The position numbers and the translations under genes were made by a program. Under the pieces are notes generated by a model. It was not told the DNA's origin, made no database searches, and saw nothing but the letters and a program-made list of their open reading frames with translations. A stretch of DNA of 59,106 nt from assembly GCA_026400755.1 (NCBI GenBank), contig JAPLOM010000012.1, forward strand, positions 1-59,106, written 5' to 3'. This document shows positions 49,401 to 59,106 of the stretch, one piece after another (the first letter of the stretch is position 1; every line of letters starts with the position of its first letter). The stretch comes from Alphaproteobacteria bacterium. Lineage in GTDB: Bacteria; Pseudomonadota; Alphaproteobacteria; CADEGL01.

Positions 49401-50803
49401 GCCGCCCCCTTGAGCGAGGCGCGCCCGCGTACGAAATTCTTCAACGCCTCAAGATCGTTGGGTAGCAGGATCACACGTTCCTCGCGGTGGTAAAGATCGG
49501 CCAGGTTGGGCGGCAGGACGGGCCGCACGCCCACGGCCTGTTCCACGGCGTCGGGGAACTTGGCCGGATGCGCGGTCGCCAGCGCGACCATGGGCACGGC
49601 GGGGTCGCGGCGCAGGGCGCGCGCGGCGGCCACGCCGACGGCGCCGTGCGGGTCGATCACCAGTCCGGTTTCGCGATGAACCGCGCGCATGGTCTCGATG
49701 GTGGACGGATCGTCGAGCCTGTGCCCGTCAAAGAGCTTGCGCACCTCGCGCAAGGCTGCCTCGTCCACCGTCAGACGCCCTTCGGCGCGGAACCGGGTCA
49801 TGGCGTCGGTCACCTTGGCGCCGTCACGGCCCAGAAGGTCGAATAACAGCCGCTCGAAATTGCTGGAGACTTGGATGTCCATGCTGGGCGATAGCGACGG
49901 CTCGACCGTGCGGATCTCCTGCACGCCCGTCTTGAAGAAACGGGTCAGGATGTCGTTTCGGTTGGAGCCCACGGCCAACTGCGCGATAGGCAGGCCCATG
50001 GCGCGCGCGCCATAGCCGGAATAGACGTTGCCGAAATTGCCGGTCGGCACGGCGAAGCCGACGGACCGCTGCGGCGCGCCGAGCGAGACGGCCGCGGCGA
50101 AGTAATAGACGATCTGCGCCATCACGCGTGCCCAGTTGATCGAGTTCACCGCCGAGAGCTTCAGCTGCTCGCGCAAGGCGCGGTCGGCGAACATCGCCTT
50201 CACCAGATCCTGGCAATCGTCGAAGCTGCCCTCGATGGCCACGTTGTGGACGTTGGGTTCAGCGACCGAGGTCATCAGCCGCCGCTGAACCTCCGAGACG
50301 CGGCCGTGCGGGTGGAGGATGAAGATCTCGATCCGCTCGCGTCCGCGGCACGCCTCGATCGCGGCCGAGCCGGTGTCGCCCGAGGTGGCGCCGACGATCG
50401 TCACGCGCTGGCCGTGCTTGGCCAAGACATGATCGAACAAGCGCCCGACCAGCTGCAGCGCGTAATCCTTGAAAGCCAGCGTCGGGCCGTGAAAAAGCTC
50501 CATCAGCCACAGATTGCGCTCGAGCTGGACCATCGGCGCCGTCGCGGTGTGGTTGAAACCGCGATACGCGTCTTCAGCCATCGCGGCGATAGCGGACGGC
50601 TCAATCCGCCCGCCCAGGAACGGCGTGATCACCCGCACAGCGAGCTGGGCATAGGACAGCCCAGCCATCGACGCGATCTCGTCCGGCGAGAAGTGCGGCC
50701 AGGTTTCGGGCACGTAAAGCCCGCCGTCGTCGGCCAGGCCGGCGAGCAAAACGTCGTCGAAAGCCAGCGCCGGGGCACGGCCTCTGGTGCTGATGTAGCG
50801 CAC
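49397..50803 (-). CDS. thrC: Threonine synthase
   Basis: 468 aa. PLP enzyme converting O-phosphohomoserine to threonine; it uses the product of ThrB. The PLP Lys is Lys112 in FHGPTLAFKDYALQLVG. IVGATSGDTGSAAIEACRGR is the phosphate-binding loop. MRYISTRG is the classic family start, encoded with GTG at 50803 and GGAG ten bases upstream. The M16 gene follows with ATGA overlap. Confidence 0.97.
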   Translation of the reverse strand: MRYISTRGRAPALAFDDVLLAGLADDGGLYVPETWPHFSPDEIASMAGLSYAQLAVRVITPFLGGRIEPSAIAAMAEDAYRGFNHTATAPMVQLERNLWLMELFHGPTLAFKDYALQLVGRLFDHVLAKHGQRVTIVGATSGDTGSAAIEACRGRERIEIFILHPHGRVSEVQRRLMTSVAEPNVHNVAIEGSFDDCQDLVKAMFADRALREQLKLSAVNSINWARVMAQIVYYFAAAVSLGAPQRSVGFAVPTGNFGNVYSGYGARAMGLPIAQLAVGSNRNDILTRFFKTGVQEIRTVEPSLSPSMDIQVSSNFERLLFDLLGRDGAKVTDAMTRFRAEGRLTVDEAALREVRKLFDGHRLDDPSTIETMRAVHRETGLVIDPHGAVGVAAARALRRDPAVPMVALATAHPAKFPDAVEQAVGVRPVLPPNLADLYHREERVILLPNDLEALKNFVRGRASLKGAA

Positions 50804-50878
50804 GCCGAACAGGCTCCGTTGGATGGGGCGGGCTAAGACTAGCCGGAGGGGACGCGCCCGGCAAACCGCCGAAAATCC

Positions 50879-52375
50879 TTATAAATCAGAGATATATCTG
50901 CGTTCTAAATGCGCCTTGAAGACCGCCGGATCAAGGGGCCGGCTAGTCGCCGCGGTCAAAAGATCGTCTGTTTCGAGAAGCGAGGCACGGCCATGAACCT
51001 CGCGCCGCAGCCACCCCAGCAGCGGCGCGAAGTCGCCCCGGCGGATGGCGGACGGAAGCTCCGGCACGGCGCGCGAGGTGGCGTCGAACAACTGCGCCGC
51101 CGTCATCGCCCCCATCGTGTAGGTGGGGAAATAGCCCCAAGCGCCGTCGTACCAGTGGATGTCCTGCAGACAGCCGCGCCGGTCGTCGGGCGGCGTCACG
51201 CCCAGCAGCGCCTTCATGCCGTCGTTCCACGCGCCAGGCAGATCGGCGATGGCCAGATCGCCCGCGATCAGCGCGCGCTCCAACCGGTAGCGCAGGATGA
51301 CGTGGGCGGGATAAGTCACCTCGTCGGCATCGACACGGATGAAGCTGCGCTCCACGCGGATCGCGCGGCGGTGAAGATTCTCGGCGCTCCACGCCGGCCC
51401 GTCCTGGCCGAACGCGGCGCGGAAGAGCGGCGTGGCGAACTCGAGAAACGGGCGGCCACGGCAAACCTGCATCTCGATCAGGAGCGACTGGCTCTCATGC
51501 ACGCTCATGCCGCGCGCCGAGCCCACTGGCTGGCGCCGCCACGCGGTGGGCAGGCCGCGCTCATAGAGAGCGTGACCCGTCTCGTGCAGCACGCCCATCA
51601 GCGTCCGGCTGAAATCGGCCTCGTCGTAACGCGTCGTGATGCGGACATCGTCCGGCACACCGCCGCAGAAGGGGTGAAGGCTTGTGTCGAGACGGCCATG
51701 GTCGAATTCGAAGCCGAGCGCTTGCATGAGGCGAAGCGCGAGTTCGCGTTGGGTCGCGACCGGGAATGGTCCATCGAGTGGCAAGGGCGCCGGACGCGCT
51801 GCCTGGCTCTCCAACGCGCGGGCAATGAAGCCAGGCAAGAACGCGGCCAGATCGTCGAACACGGGATCAATCCGCGCGGCGCGTCCACCGGGCTCGTACT
51901 CGTCGAGCAGTGCGTCGTAGGGCGAGCAGCCAAGATGCTCGCCCTTGGCCTGGCCCGCCTCGCGCACCAGGCCGAGGACGGCTTCCAGATGGGGCTTCAC
52001 CGCAGCGAAGTCGCTGGCCGGACGCGCGGCGCGCCACGCCATCTCCGATGCGGCGCAGGTGCGGACCATGGCCTCAACCAGCCCACCATCCAACGCCGTG
52101 GCATGCACCCAAGCACGGCGCATCTCGCGCAGGTTCGCGGCCTGCCACTCGTCGAGCGCCGTCCCCTCGCCCGCCGCCGCGATCAAGTCGGCGGTCTCGG
52201 GCGCGGTGAGAATATCGTGGCAAACGCGCTTGAGCGCCGCCAATTGCTCGGCGCGCGCATCGGAGCCGCCGGCGGGCATCATGGTCGACATGTCCCAGTG
52301 GAGCATCGACGCGGCCTCGCCGATGGCGGCGTGGCGCGCGAAGCGCGCTTCCAGCTCGCGGTAAGCGGTCGTCAT
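50879..52375 (-). CDS. M32-family metallocarboxypeptidase (Taq carboxypeptidase type)
   Basis: 498 aa. Removes C-terminal residues. The HETGH zinc motif is near residue 263 (GVLHETGHALYERG), with HPFCGG, DVRITTRY and GMSVHESQSLL as further M32 signatures. It sits between surf1 and thrC; the start ATG at 52375 overlaps the surf1 stop as ATGA, and 75 nt separate its end from thrC. It has no evident role in oxidase assembly. Confidence 0.95.
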   Translation of the reverse strand: MTTAYRELEARFARHAAIGEAASMLHWDMSTMMPAGGSDARAEQLAALKRVCHDILTAPETADLIAAAGEGTALDEWQAANLREMRRAWVHATALDGGLVEAMVRTCAASEMAWRAARPASDFAAVKPHLEAVLGLVREAGQAKGEHLGCSPYDALLDEYEPGGRAARIDPVFDDLAAFLPGFIARALESQAARPAPLPLDGPFPVATQRELALRLMQALGFEFDHGRLDTSLHPFCGGVPDDVRITTRYDEADFSRTLMGVLHETGHALYERGLPTAWRRQPVGSARGMSVHESQSLLIEMQVCRGRPFLEFATPLFRAAFGQDGPAWSAENLHRRAIRVERSFIRVDADEVTYPAHVILRYRLERALIAGDLAIADLPGAWNDGMKALLGVTPPDDRRGCLQDIHWYDGAWGYFPTYTMGAMTAAQLFDATSRAVPELPSAIRRGDFAPLLGWLRREVHGRASLLETDDLLTAATSRPLDPAVFKAHLERRYISDL

Positions 52376-53082
52376 GTCTTGGGCTTCCGGAACACGAAGA
52401 TGAGATAGATCACGATCAACGCCACGGCCAGCCCATACCAGGTCAGAGCGTATTGCAGGTGGTTATTGGTCACCAAAACACCCGCGGGCCCGTCGGCGAT
52501 GGGAAACCCGCCCGGCGCTGCGCCTGTCGTCGCCACGATATAGAAAGGCACCACGTCAAACCCGGCTTGCGCGCCCATCGCGCGCGTGTCCATGCGGTAC
52601 CATTGGTTGGCATCGGGGCGATTGTCGGGCGTGAACGGCCCCGGCTCGTGATCCAGGCGGATGACTCCTTCGACGACGACCGGCCCCTCGACCTGTCCTT
52701 CGGGGCGCGTTTCCGGATCGCCTTTCTCCGGTGGGACCCAGCCGCGATTCACCAGCACCGTGCCGCGTTCGCCCAGCACCAGGGGCGTTATCACATGGAG
52801 CCCAGCGGCGCCGTTCCGCACCCGGCTTTGCAGGTACATTTCCTTGTCGTGACTGAAACTGCCCGTGACCCGGATACGCCGGTGTTCGATCGCCTCGGGA
52901 TCGCCGCCGAAGGGCACGCTCTCTAGCGGAGGCTCGGCGCCGCGCGCCTCCATGGAGGCGATCAGGGTCTCTTTCCAGTCCAAGCGATGGATCTGCCAGG
53001 TGCCGAGCCCCACCAGCACGGCCACGCCCGCCACGGCGATCAATGTCGGCCAGAACAATCGCCGGCCTGAAGGCTCCGCCAT
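52372..53082 (-). CDS. surf1: SURF1 cytochrome oxidase assembly protein
   Basis: 236 aa. Two helices, one at each end (TLIAVAGVAVLVGLGTWQ and YALTWYGLAVALIVIYLIF), with a periplasmic domain. GTWQIHRLDWKETLI and HNHL-like TNNHLQYALTWYGLA are family motifs. Helps insert heme a into CoxA. ATG at 53082, 3 nt after the DUF983 stop. Confidence 0.95.
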   Translation of the reverse strand: MAEPSGRRLFWPTLIAVAGVAVLVGLGTWQIHRLDWKETLIASMEARGAEPPLESVPFGGDPEAIEHRRIRVTGSFSHDKEMYLQSRVRNGAAGLHVITPLVLGERGTVLVNRGWVPPEKGDPETRPEGQVEGPVVVEGVIRLDHEPGPFTPDNRPDANQWYRMDTRAMGAQAGFDVVPFYIVATTGAAPGGFPIADGPAGVLVTNNHLQYALTWYGLAVALIVIYLIFVFRKPKT

Positions 53083-53085
53083 CGG

Positions 53086-53493
53086 CTAGCCCTGGCTATC
53101 GAAGGTGTGGCTGCGGTGCCGGTACTGGAGGGCGACCAGAATGCCCTTGAAGGGCCGCAGCATCAGGAGCGCACCGCCAAGGATGAAGGGTGGCCACAGC
53201 ACGGCATGGACCCAGAATGGCGGCTCGAACGTGATCTCGGTCCACAGCGCCAGGCCCACAACGATGAAGCCGAGGATCAGGATGATGAAGACGGCCGGAC
53301 CATCACCCGAATCCTGTGCGGACAGGTCCAGATCACACACGGAACAGCGCGGCGCGACGGTCAGGAAGCCCGCGTAAAGCCTGCCGCGTCCACAACGGGG
53401 ACAACGGCAGGCCAAGCCCGCGCGGAACGGCGAGATGGGTGGGTAGTACCCGCCCGCGACGCCACTCAGTGGACGATCGCTCCCTTGCCCCAC
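53086..53493 (-). CDS. DUF983 membrane protein of the cox operon
   Basis: 127-135 aa depending on the start. Two helices (VFIILILGFIVVGLALWTEI and FWVHAVLWPPFILGGALLML) follow a zinc-ribbon-like pair RCPRCGRG and CSVCDLDL. The nearest standard start is GTG at 53493, inside coxC and without a ribosome site. A CTG at 53469 overlaps the coxC stop as CTGA, has GGGAG ten bases upstream and gives the expected N-terminus (SGVAGGYYPPISPFRAGL), so CTG is probably the real start. Function unknown, but conserved in alphaproteobacterial oxidase operons. Confidence 0.88.
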   Translation of the reverse strand: MGQGSDRPLSGVAGGYYPPISPFRAGLACRCPRCGRGRLYAGFLTVAPRCSVCDLDLSAQDSGDGPAVFIILILGFIVVGLALWTEITFEPPFWVHAVLWPPFILGGALLMLRPFKGILVALQYRHRSHTFDSQG

Positions 53494-54281
53494 CAGTAGA
53501 TGCAGATGAAGAGGAAGAGCCACACCACGTCGACGAAGTGCCAATACCAGGCCGCTGCCTCGAAGCCGAAGTGATGGTCCGGCTTGAAGTGACCCGCGAG
53601 CGCGCGGAAGAAGCACACAATCAGGAAAACCGTTCCGATGATGACGTGGAAGCCGTGGAAGCCCGTGGCCATGAAGAAGACCGAGCCGAAGATGCCGCCG
53701 CGGAAGGAGAACGGCGCCTCGGTGTACTCATAGGCCTGGACGGCCGTGAAGCAAAGGCCGAGCGCGATGGTGAGGGCCAAACCCTGAATGACGGCCTTGC
53801 GCTCGTTTTCGCGCATCGCGTGGTGCGCCCAGGTGACCGTGGCGCCCGAGGTCAGCAGGATCAGCGTGTTGAGGAACGGTAGGTTCCAGGGATCGAAAGT
53901 GATGACGCCAGACGGCGGCCAATGGCCGCCGATGACCTCGGTCGGGAACAGGCTGGCGTTGAAGTAGGCCCAGAACCAAGCCACGAAGAACATCACCTCC
54001 GAGGCGATGAACAGCGCCATACCGAAGCGCAGGCCGATCTGGACCGCGTTCGTGTGATGCCCCCCGAACTCGCCCTCGCGGATCACGTCGCGCCACCAGA
54101 AGAACATAGTGGCGAGCGCCAGCAGGAAGCCCGCCGCCGCGATCAGCCAAGTGTGGCCATGCATGAAGAGGACGCCGCCCACCGTAAGCACCAGGCCCGA
54201 GATCGCACCCATCACGGGCCACGGGCTCGGGTCGACGAGATGCCACGGGTGCTTTTGGTGCGAGGCGTGCGTGCTGGCCAT
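53466..54281 (-). CDS. coxC: Cytochrome c oxidase subunit III
   Basis: 271 aa, seven helices. HPWHLVDPSPWPVMGAISGL is the family opening, followed by WWRDVIREGEFGGHHT, EVMFFVAWFWAYFNASL and GFHGFHVIIGTVFLIVCFF. AWYWHFVDVVWLFLFICIYW is the C-terminal signature. Part of the aa3 oxidase in the inner membrane. ATG at 54281. Confidence 0.97.
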   Translation of the reverse strand: MASTHASHQKHPWHLVDPSPWPVMGAISGLVLTVGGVLFMHGHTWLIAAAGFLLALATMFFWWRDVIREGEFGGHHTNAVQIGLRFGMALFIASEVMFFVAWFWAYFNASLFPTEVIGGHWPPSGVITFDPWNLPFLNTLILLTSGATVTWAHHAMRENERKAVIQGLALTIALGLCFTAVQAYEYTEAPFSFRGGIFGSVFFMATGFHGFHVIIGTVFLIVCFFRALAGHFKPDHHFGFEAAAWYWHFVDVVWLFLFICIYWWGKGAIVH

Positions 54282-54302
54282 GTGCGTTCCCCTTAGGAAA
54301 TT

Positions 54303-54896
54303 CTAATTAGTCGATGCTTTGCGCGGCGCGGCGCTGACTTGCTCGGCGCCAGCGCCATCCTTCGCGCGGTAAAAGGTGTAGGACAGCGTGATCGTCACGT
54401 TGTCCATCTCGCGATCCTTCACGACCTCGGGATCGATGAAGAACGAGACCGGCATCTCGACCGTCTCGCCCGGCTGGAGCGTCTGTTCGGTGAAGCAAAA
54501 GCAGGCGATCTTATCGAAATAGGCGCCCGCGATGGGCGGTGAGACGTTGAACGCCGCCGTGCCGATGATCGGCTTGTCAGAGAGATTTTTGGCGCGATAG
54601 AAGGCCAGCGTCTGCTCACCCACCTTGACCGTGACTTCGCGCTGGGCGGGCTCGAACGACCAGGGAAGCTGGGAGTTCACGTTACCATCGAACTGCACGG
54701 TCACGAGCCGGTCCCTGGCATCGGCCGGAATATCGGTCGGCGCGGCCTTGGAAACCTGAGTGGTGCCGCCGAACCCGGTAACCTGACAAAACAAGCGGTA
54801 AAGCGGCACGGAAGCATAGGTCGCCGCGACCATCGCGCCCACGAAGCCAACCAGCACGAACGCCAAAACCCTGTCGCGGCGAGATGAACCGTTCAT
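54303..54896 (-). CDS. ctaG: Cytochrome c oxidase copper chaperone CtaG (Cox11)
   Basis: 197 aa. One N-terminal helix (VLAFVLVGFVGAMVAATYAS) and a periplasmic immunoglobulin-like domain. The copper motif CFCF is at 132-135 (FDKIACFCFTEQ). VPLYRLFCQVTGFGG is the conserved segment after the helix. Delivers copper to the CuB site of CoxA. ATG at 54896. Confidence 0.97.
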   Translation of the reverse strand: MNGSSRRDRVLAFVLVGFVGAMVAATYASVPLYRLFCQVTGFGGTTQVSKAAPTDIPADARDRLVTVQFDGNVNSQLPWSFEPAQREVTVKVGEQTLAFYRAKNLSDKPIIGTAAFNVSPPIAGAYFDKIACFCFTEQTLQPGETVEMPVSFFIDPEVVKDREMDNVTITLSYTFYRAKDGAGAEQVSAAPRKASTN

Positions 54897-54899
54897 CGG

Positions 54900-55031
54900 T
54901 CAGCTCCCGCCCATGCGGACGATGCTGATGACGTAAAACAACGCGACCAAGACGCCCAGCACGATGGCCAGCGCCAGGTTCTTGCTCCGCCGTCTGCGCC
55001 GCAATTCCGCACCACTGGTGGGCTTCTCCAT
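54900..55031 (-). CDS. Very small membrane protein of the cox operon (CoxF-like position)
   Basis: 43 aa: a basic N-terminus (MEKPTSGAELRRRRRS) and one helix (LALAIVLGVLVALFYVISIV). It starts 1 nt after the ctaB stop and ends 3 nt before ctaG. Short single-span ORFs in this place are common between ctaB and ctaG in alphaproteobacteria. The function is unproven; a role in assembly is inference from position. Confidence 0.8.
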   Translation of the reverse strand: MEKPTSGAELRRRRRSKNLALAIVLGVLVALFYVISIVRMGGS

Positions 55032-55032
55032 C

Positions 55033-55938
55033 TCACGCGGCCAGGCCCGCAGCCCGGTCGACGAGCAACAAGGCGAACAGGAGGAACAGATAAAGGATCG
55101 AATAGCCGAACATGCGCTTGGCGCTGCGATCCGTCTTGTCGAACCAGACAAGGATTGCGGCCAACACGAACACAGCACCCAGCACGGAAGCGGCGGCCGC
55201 ATACACCAGGCCCACGACGCCGAGGAAATAGGGCGTCAACGTCACCGGCAGCAGCAGCACGGCATAGACGATCATCTGCTTCTTCGTCTCGCGCGCGCCG
55301 GCGACCACCGGCATCATCGGCACACCCGCTTTAGCGTAGTCGCCGGAGCGATAGAGCGCCAACGCCCAGAAATGGGGCGGCGTCCACATGAAGATGATGG
55401 CGAACAGCGCGACCGAGGCCAGCGTGATATCACCACTTACGGCGGCCCAACCGACCATGGGCGGGAAGGCGCCGGCCGCACCACCGATCACGATGTTCTG
55501 CGGCGTACGGCGCTTGAGCCACATCGTGTAAACGAAGACGTAGAAGGCGATGGTGAGGGCGAGCAACGCGGCCGCGACCCAATTGACCGCAAGCCCCATG
55601 ACCGCGACGGAACCCACGGCCAGCACGACGCCAAAGCCCAACGCCTCGCCGGGTGCCATGCGCCCCGCGGGAATGGGACGATCCTTGGTCCGCGCCATGA
55701 CCGCATCGATGTCGCGGTCGTACCACATGTTGATGGCGCCCGATGCACCCGCGCCGACGGCGATACACAGGATCGCGACCGCGGCCAGAACGGGATGGAG
55801 ATGGCCCGGCGCCAACGCCAAGCCCACGAAACCCGTGAAGACGACAAGCGACATCACGCGCGGCTTCATCAGACGCACATAATCGCCGACGGCGCCTTCC
55901 ACGAAAGCGGTCGGCGCGAGCGCGGGCCTGATTTCCAT
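55033..55938 (-). CDS. ctaB: Protoheme IX farnesyltransferase (heme O synthase)
   Basis: 301 aa, about eight or nine helices, UbiA superfamily. Adds a farnesyl chain to heme b to make heme o, the precursor of heme a in CoxA. The Asp-rich motifs are [20 protein letters not shown] and [17 protein letters not shown] with [15 protein letters not shown] at 55938; coxA ends 70 nt upstream. Confidence 0.96.
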   Translation of the reverse strand: MEIRPALAPTAFVEGAVGDYVRLMKPRVMSLVVFTGFVGLALAPGHLHPVLAAVAILCIAVGAGASGAINMWYDRDIDAVMARTKDRPIPAGRMAPGEALGFGVVLAVGSVAVMGLAVNWVAAALLALTIAFYVFVYTMWLKRRTPQNIVIGGAAGAFPPMVGWAAVSGDITLASVALFAIIFMWTPPHFWALALYRSGDYAKAGVPMMPVVAGARETKKQMIVYAVLLLPVTLTPYFLGVVGLVYAAAASVLGAVFVLAAILVWFDKTDRSAKRMFGYSILYLFLLFALLLVDRAAGLAA

Positions 55939-56008
55939 CGAATCGTCGGTCAGCGAACTCTCCGCATCCCCAAGCGCGACGGGACGCCCATAGGGCGCCC
56001 CTGCCGGC

Positions 56009-58490
<2,482 letters not shown>

Positions 58491-58652
58491 CACGTGCAAT
58501 CCGGATCCTCTGGACGGCGACGCGGCCGGCGCCGTCACGTTGAAGAAGAAAACCTAAATTTATCAACCAAGCCGCCCGGTTCCACGGCGGAACATACACC
58601 ACCGTCCGCGGCTTTAACAACACGGACAACACGGGTATCGGTTGGTAATATC

Positions 58653-58666
58653 ATGATGATTATCAA
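58653..58666. promoter_or_regulatory. FNR/FixK-like box upstream of coxB and tldD
   Basis: On the minus strand TTGAT-AATC-ATCAT matches the FNR/FixK pattern TTGAT-N4-ATCAA at 9 of 10 positions. It is 163 nt before coxB and 61 nt before tldD in their divergent spacer. It may make the oxidase operon respond to oxygen. Confidence 0.45.
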
Positions 58667-58726
58667 TCTTAATTCCGCGGTATCCGGTCTTCCGTCCGGG
58701 TCCCTGGCGGCACCGAGGGCAAGGCC

Positions 58727-59106
58727 ATGACCGACACCGGCGAGACGCTGTTCTTCACCCAGGCGGGGCTCGACCGCCGCCGTCTCCAGACCGTGGTGGA
58801 CGACGCTCTGGGGCAGGCCGACGACGGCGAGTTGTTTCTGGAATACCGCCAGTCCGAAAGCCTGGTCTTCGACGACGGGCAGCTCAAGAGCGCATCCTTC
58901 GATACCGCGCAAGGTTTCGGCCTGCGCGCCGTCGCCGGCGAGGCCACGGGATATGCCCATTCCTCCGACCTGTCCGAGGCCGCCGTCCGGCGCGCCGCCG
59001 GCACGGTCAAGGCCGTCACTCACGGCCATGCGGGCATCCTGGCCGCGCCACCCGCGGGGACCAACCGTATCCTCTACCCAGCCGACAATCCGCTTGGCGA
59101 ATCGGA
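58727..59106 (+). CDS. tldD: Metalloprotease TldD, N-terminal part only
   Basis: The first 126 codons are present and the gene runs off the right edge. DDGELFLEYRQSESLVFDDG, FGLRAVAGEATGYAHSSDLS and NPLGES follow the known TldD N-terminal pattern. TldD with TldE (PmbA) forms a zinc protease acting on modified peptides and unfolded peptides. The catalytic HExxxH region lies outside the window. ATG at 58727 with GAGGGCAAGG before it. Confidence 0.93.
   Translation, partial: MTDTGETLFFTQAGLDRRRLQTVVDDALGQADDGELFLEYRQSESLVFDDGQLKSASFDTAQGFGLRAVAGEATGYAHSSDLSEAAVRRAAGTVKAVTHGHAGILAAPPAGTNRILYPADNPLGES

Overview
The window is a dense, GC-rich chromosomal segment of an alphaproteobacterium. The class assignment rests on several independent signs: a CcrM-type GANTC methyltransferase next to rnhB, an F0 operon (atpI-B-E-F'-F) with a b' subunit and no F1 genes, an aa3 cytochrome oxidase superoperon with ctaB, ctaG and surf1, ETF-ubiquinone oxidoreductase, the dciA-dsbA-smc order, and a GTTC-N7-GTTC LexA box. 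The closest relatives are probably Rhodospirillales-like, but I cannot fix the order or genus. Intergenic spaces are short, ATGA/GTGA overlaps are common, and several convergent gene pairs overlap by their stop codons. I see no insertion sequence, prophage or CRISPR array. This is mostly core genome with a few accessory genes.

Layout. 1-2.6 kb: partial FAD oxidoreductase, tRNA-Gln, a palindromic repeat, then the GDP-fucose genes gmd and fcl. 2.7-6.4 kb: a ParB-family protein, a small coiled-coil protein and a membrane Sel1-repeat protein, all sharing one unusual N-terminal motif. 6.4-12.6 kb: ETF-QO, a TPR protein, a TSUP permease, ispE and an LLM flavin oxidoreductase, all on the minus strand. 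12.7-15.6 kb: a family-4-like uracil-DNA glycosylase and an ECF42-type sigma factor with its DGPF partner. 15.6-20.2 kb: lytic transglycosylase, moaB, a CofC-like transferase, a GT2 glycosyltransferase and an APH-fold kinase. 20.2-24.1 kb: an SOS-box-linked radical SAM gene, MgtC, rnhB, ccrM and an SMR transporter. 24.1-27.2 kb: ftrABCD ferrous iron uptake. 27.5-31.3 kb: GST, BioY, an MFS transporter and MutY. 31.3-38.6 kb: dciA, dsbA, smc and the F0 ATP synthase operon. 38.6-43.4 kb: gcvTHP with a tandem glycine riboswitch. 43.4-48.1 kb: a lipoprotein, a CDGSH protein, thrB, rnhA, a peroxiredoxin, YqgE, a small membrane protein and a GNAT acetyltransferase. 48.1-58.5 kb: one long minus-strand run coxB-coxA-ctaB-small ORF-ctaG-coxC-DUF983-surf1-M32 peptidase-thrC-M16 peptidase-GNAT. 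58.7 kb to the end: start of tldD.

How the parts work together. The cox run holds the structural subunits of aa3 oxidase plus heme O synthesis (ctaB), copper delivery (ctaG) and assembly (surf1). An FNR-like site lies upstream of it. The ftr operon encodes a periplasmic iron-binding protein, a cupredoxin-like protein, an Ftr1 permease and a polyferredoxin. The gcv genes are switched by glycine. The DGPF-ECF42 pair carries a matching candidate promoter and is probably self-activating.

The best candidate for something undescribed is the 2.7-6.4 kb locus. A ParB paralogue with intact CTP-binding motifs, a soluble coiled-coil protein and a PodJ-like membrane Sel1 protein all begin with a similar ribbon-helix-helix-like segment containing a conserved Trp. 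Other points worth checking are six GANTC sites in 76 bp before ccrM, a probable N-terminal frameshift in the SOS-linked radical SAM gene, and a probable CTG start in the DUF983 gene.
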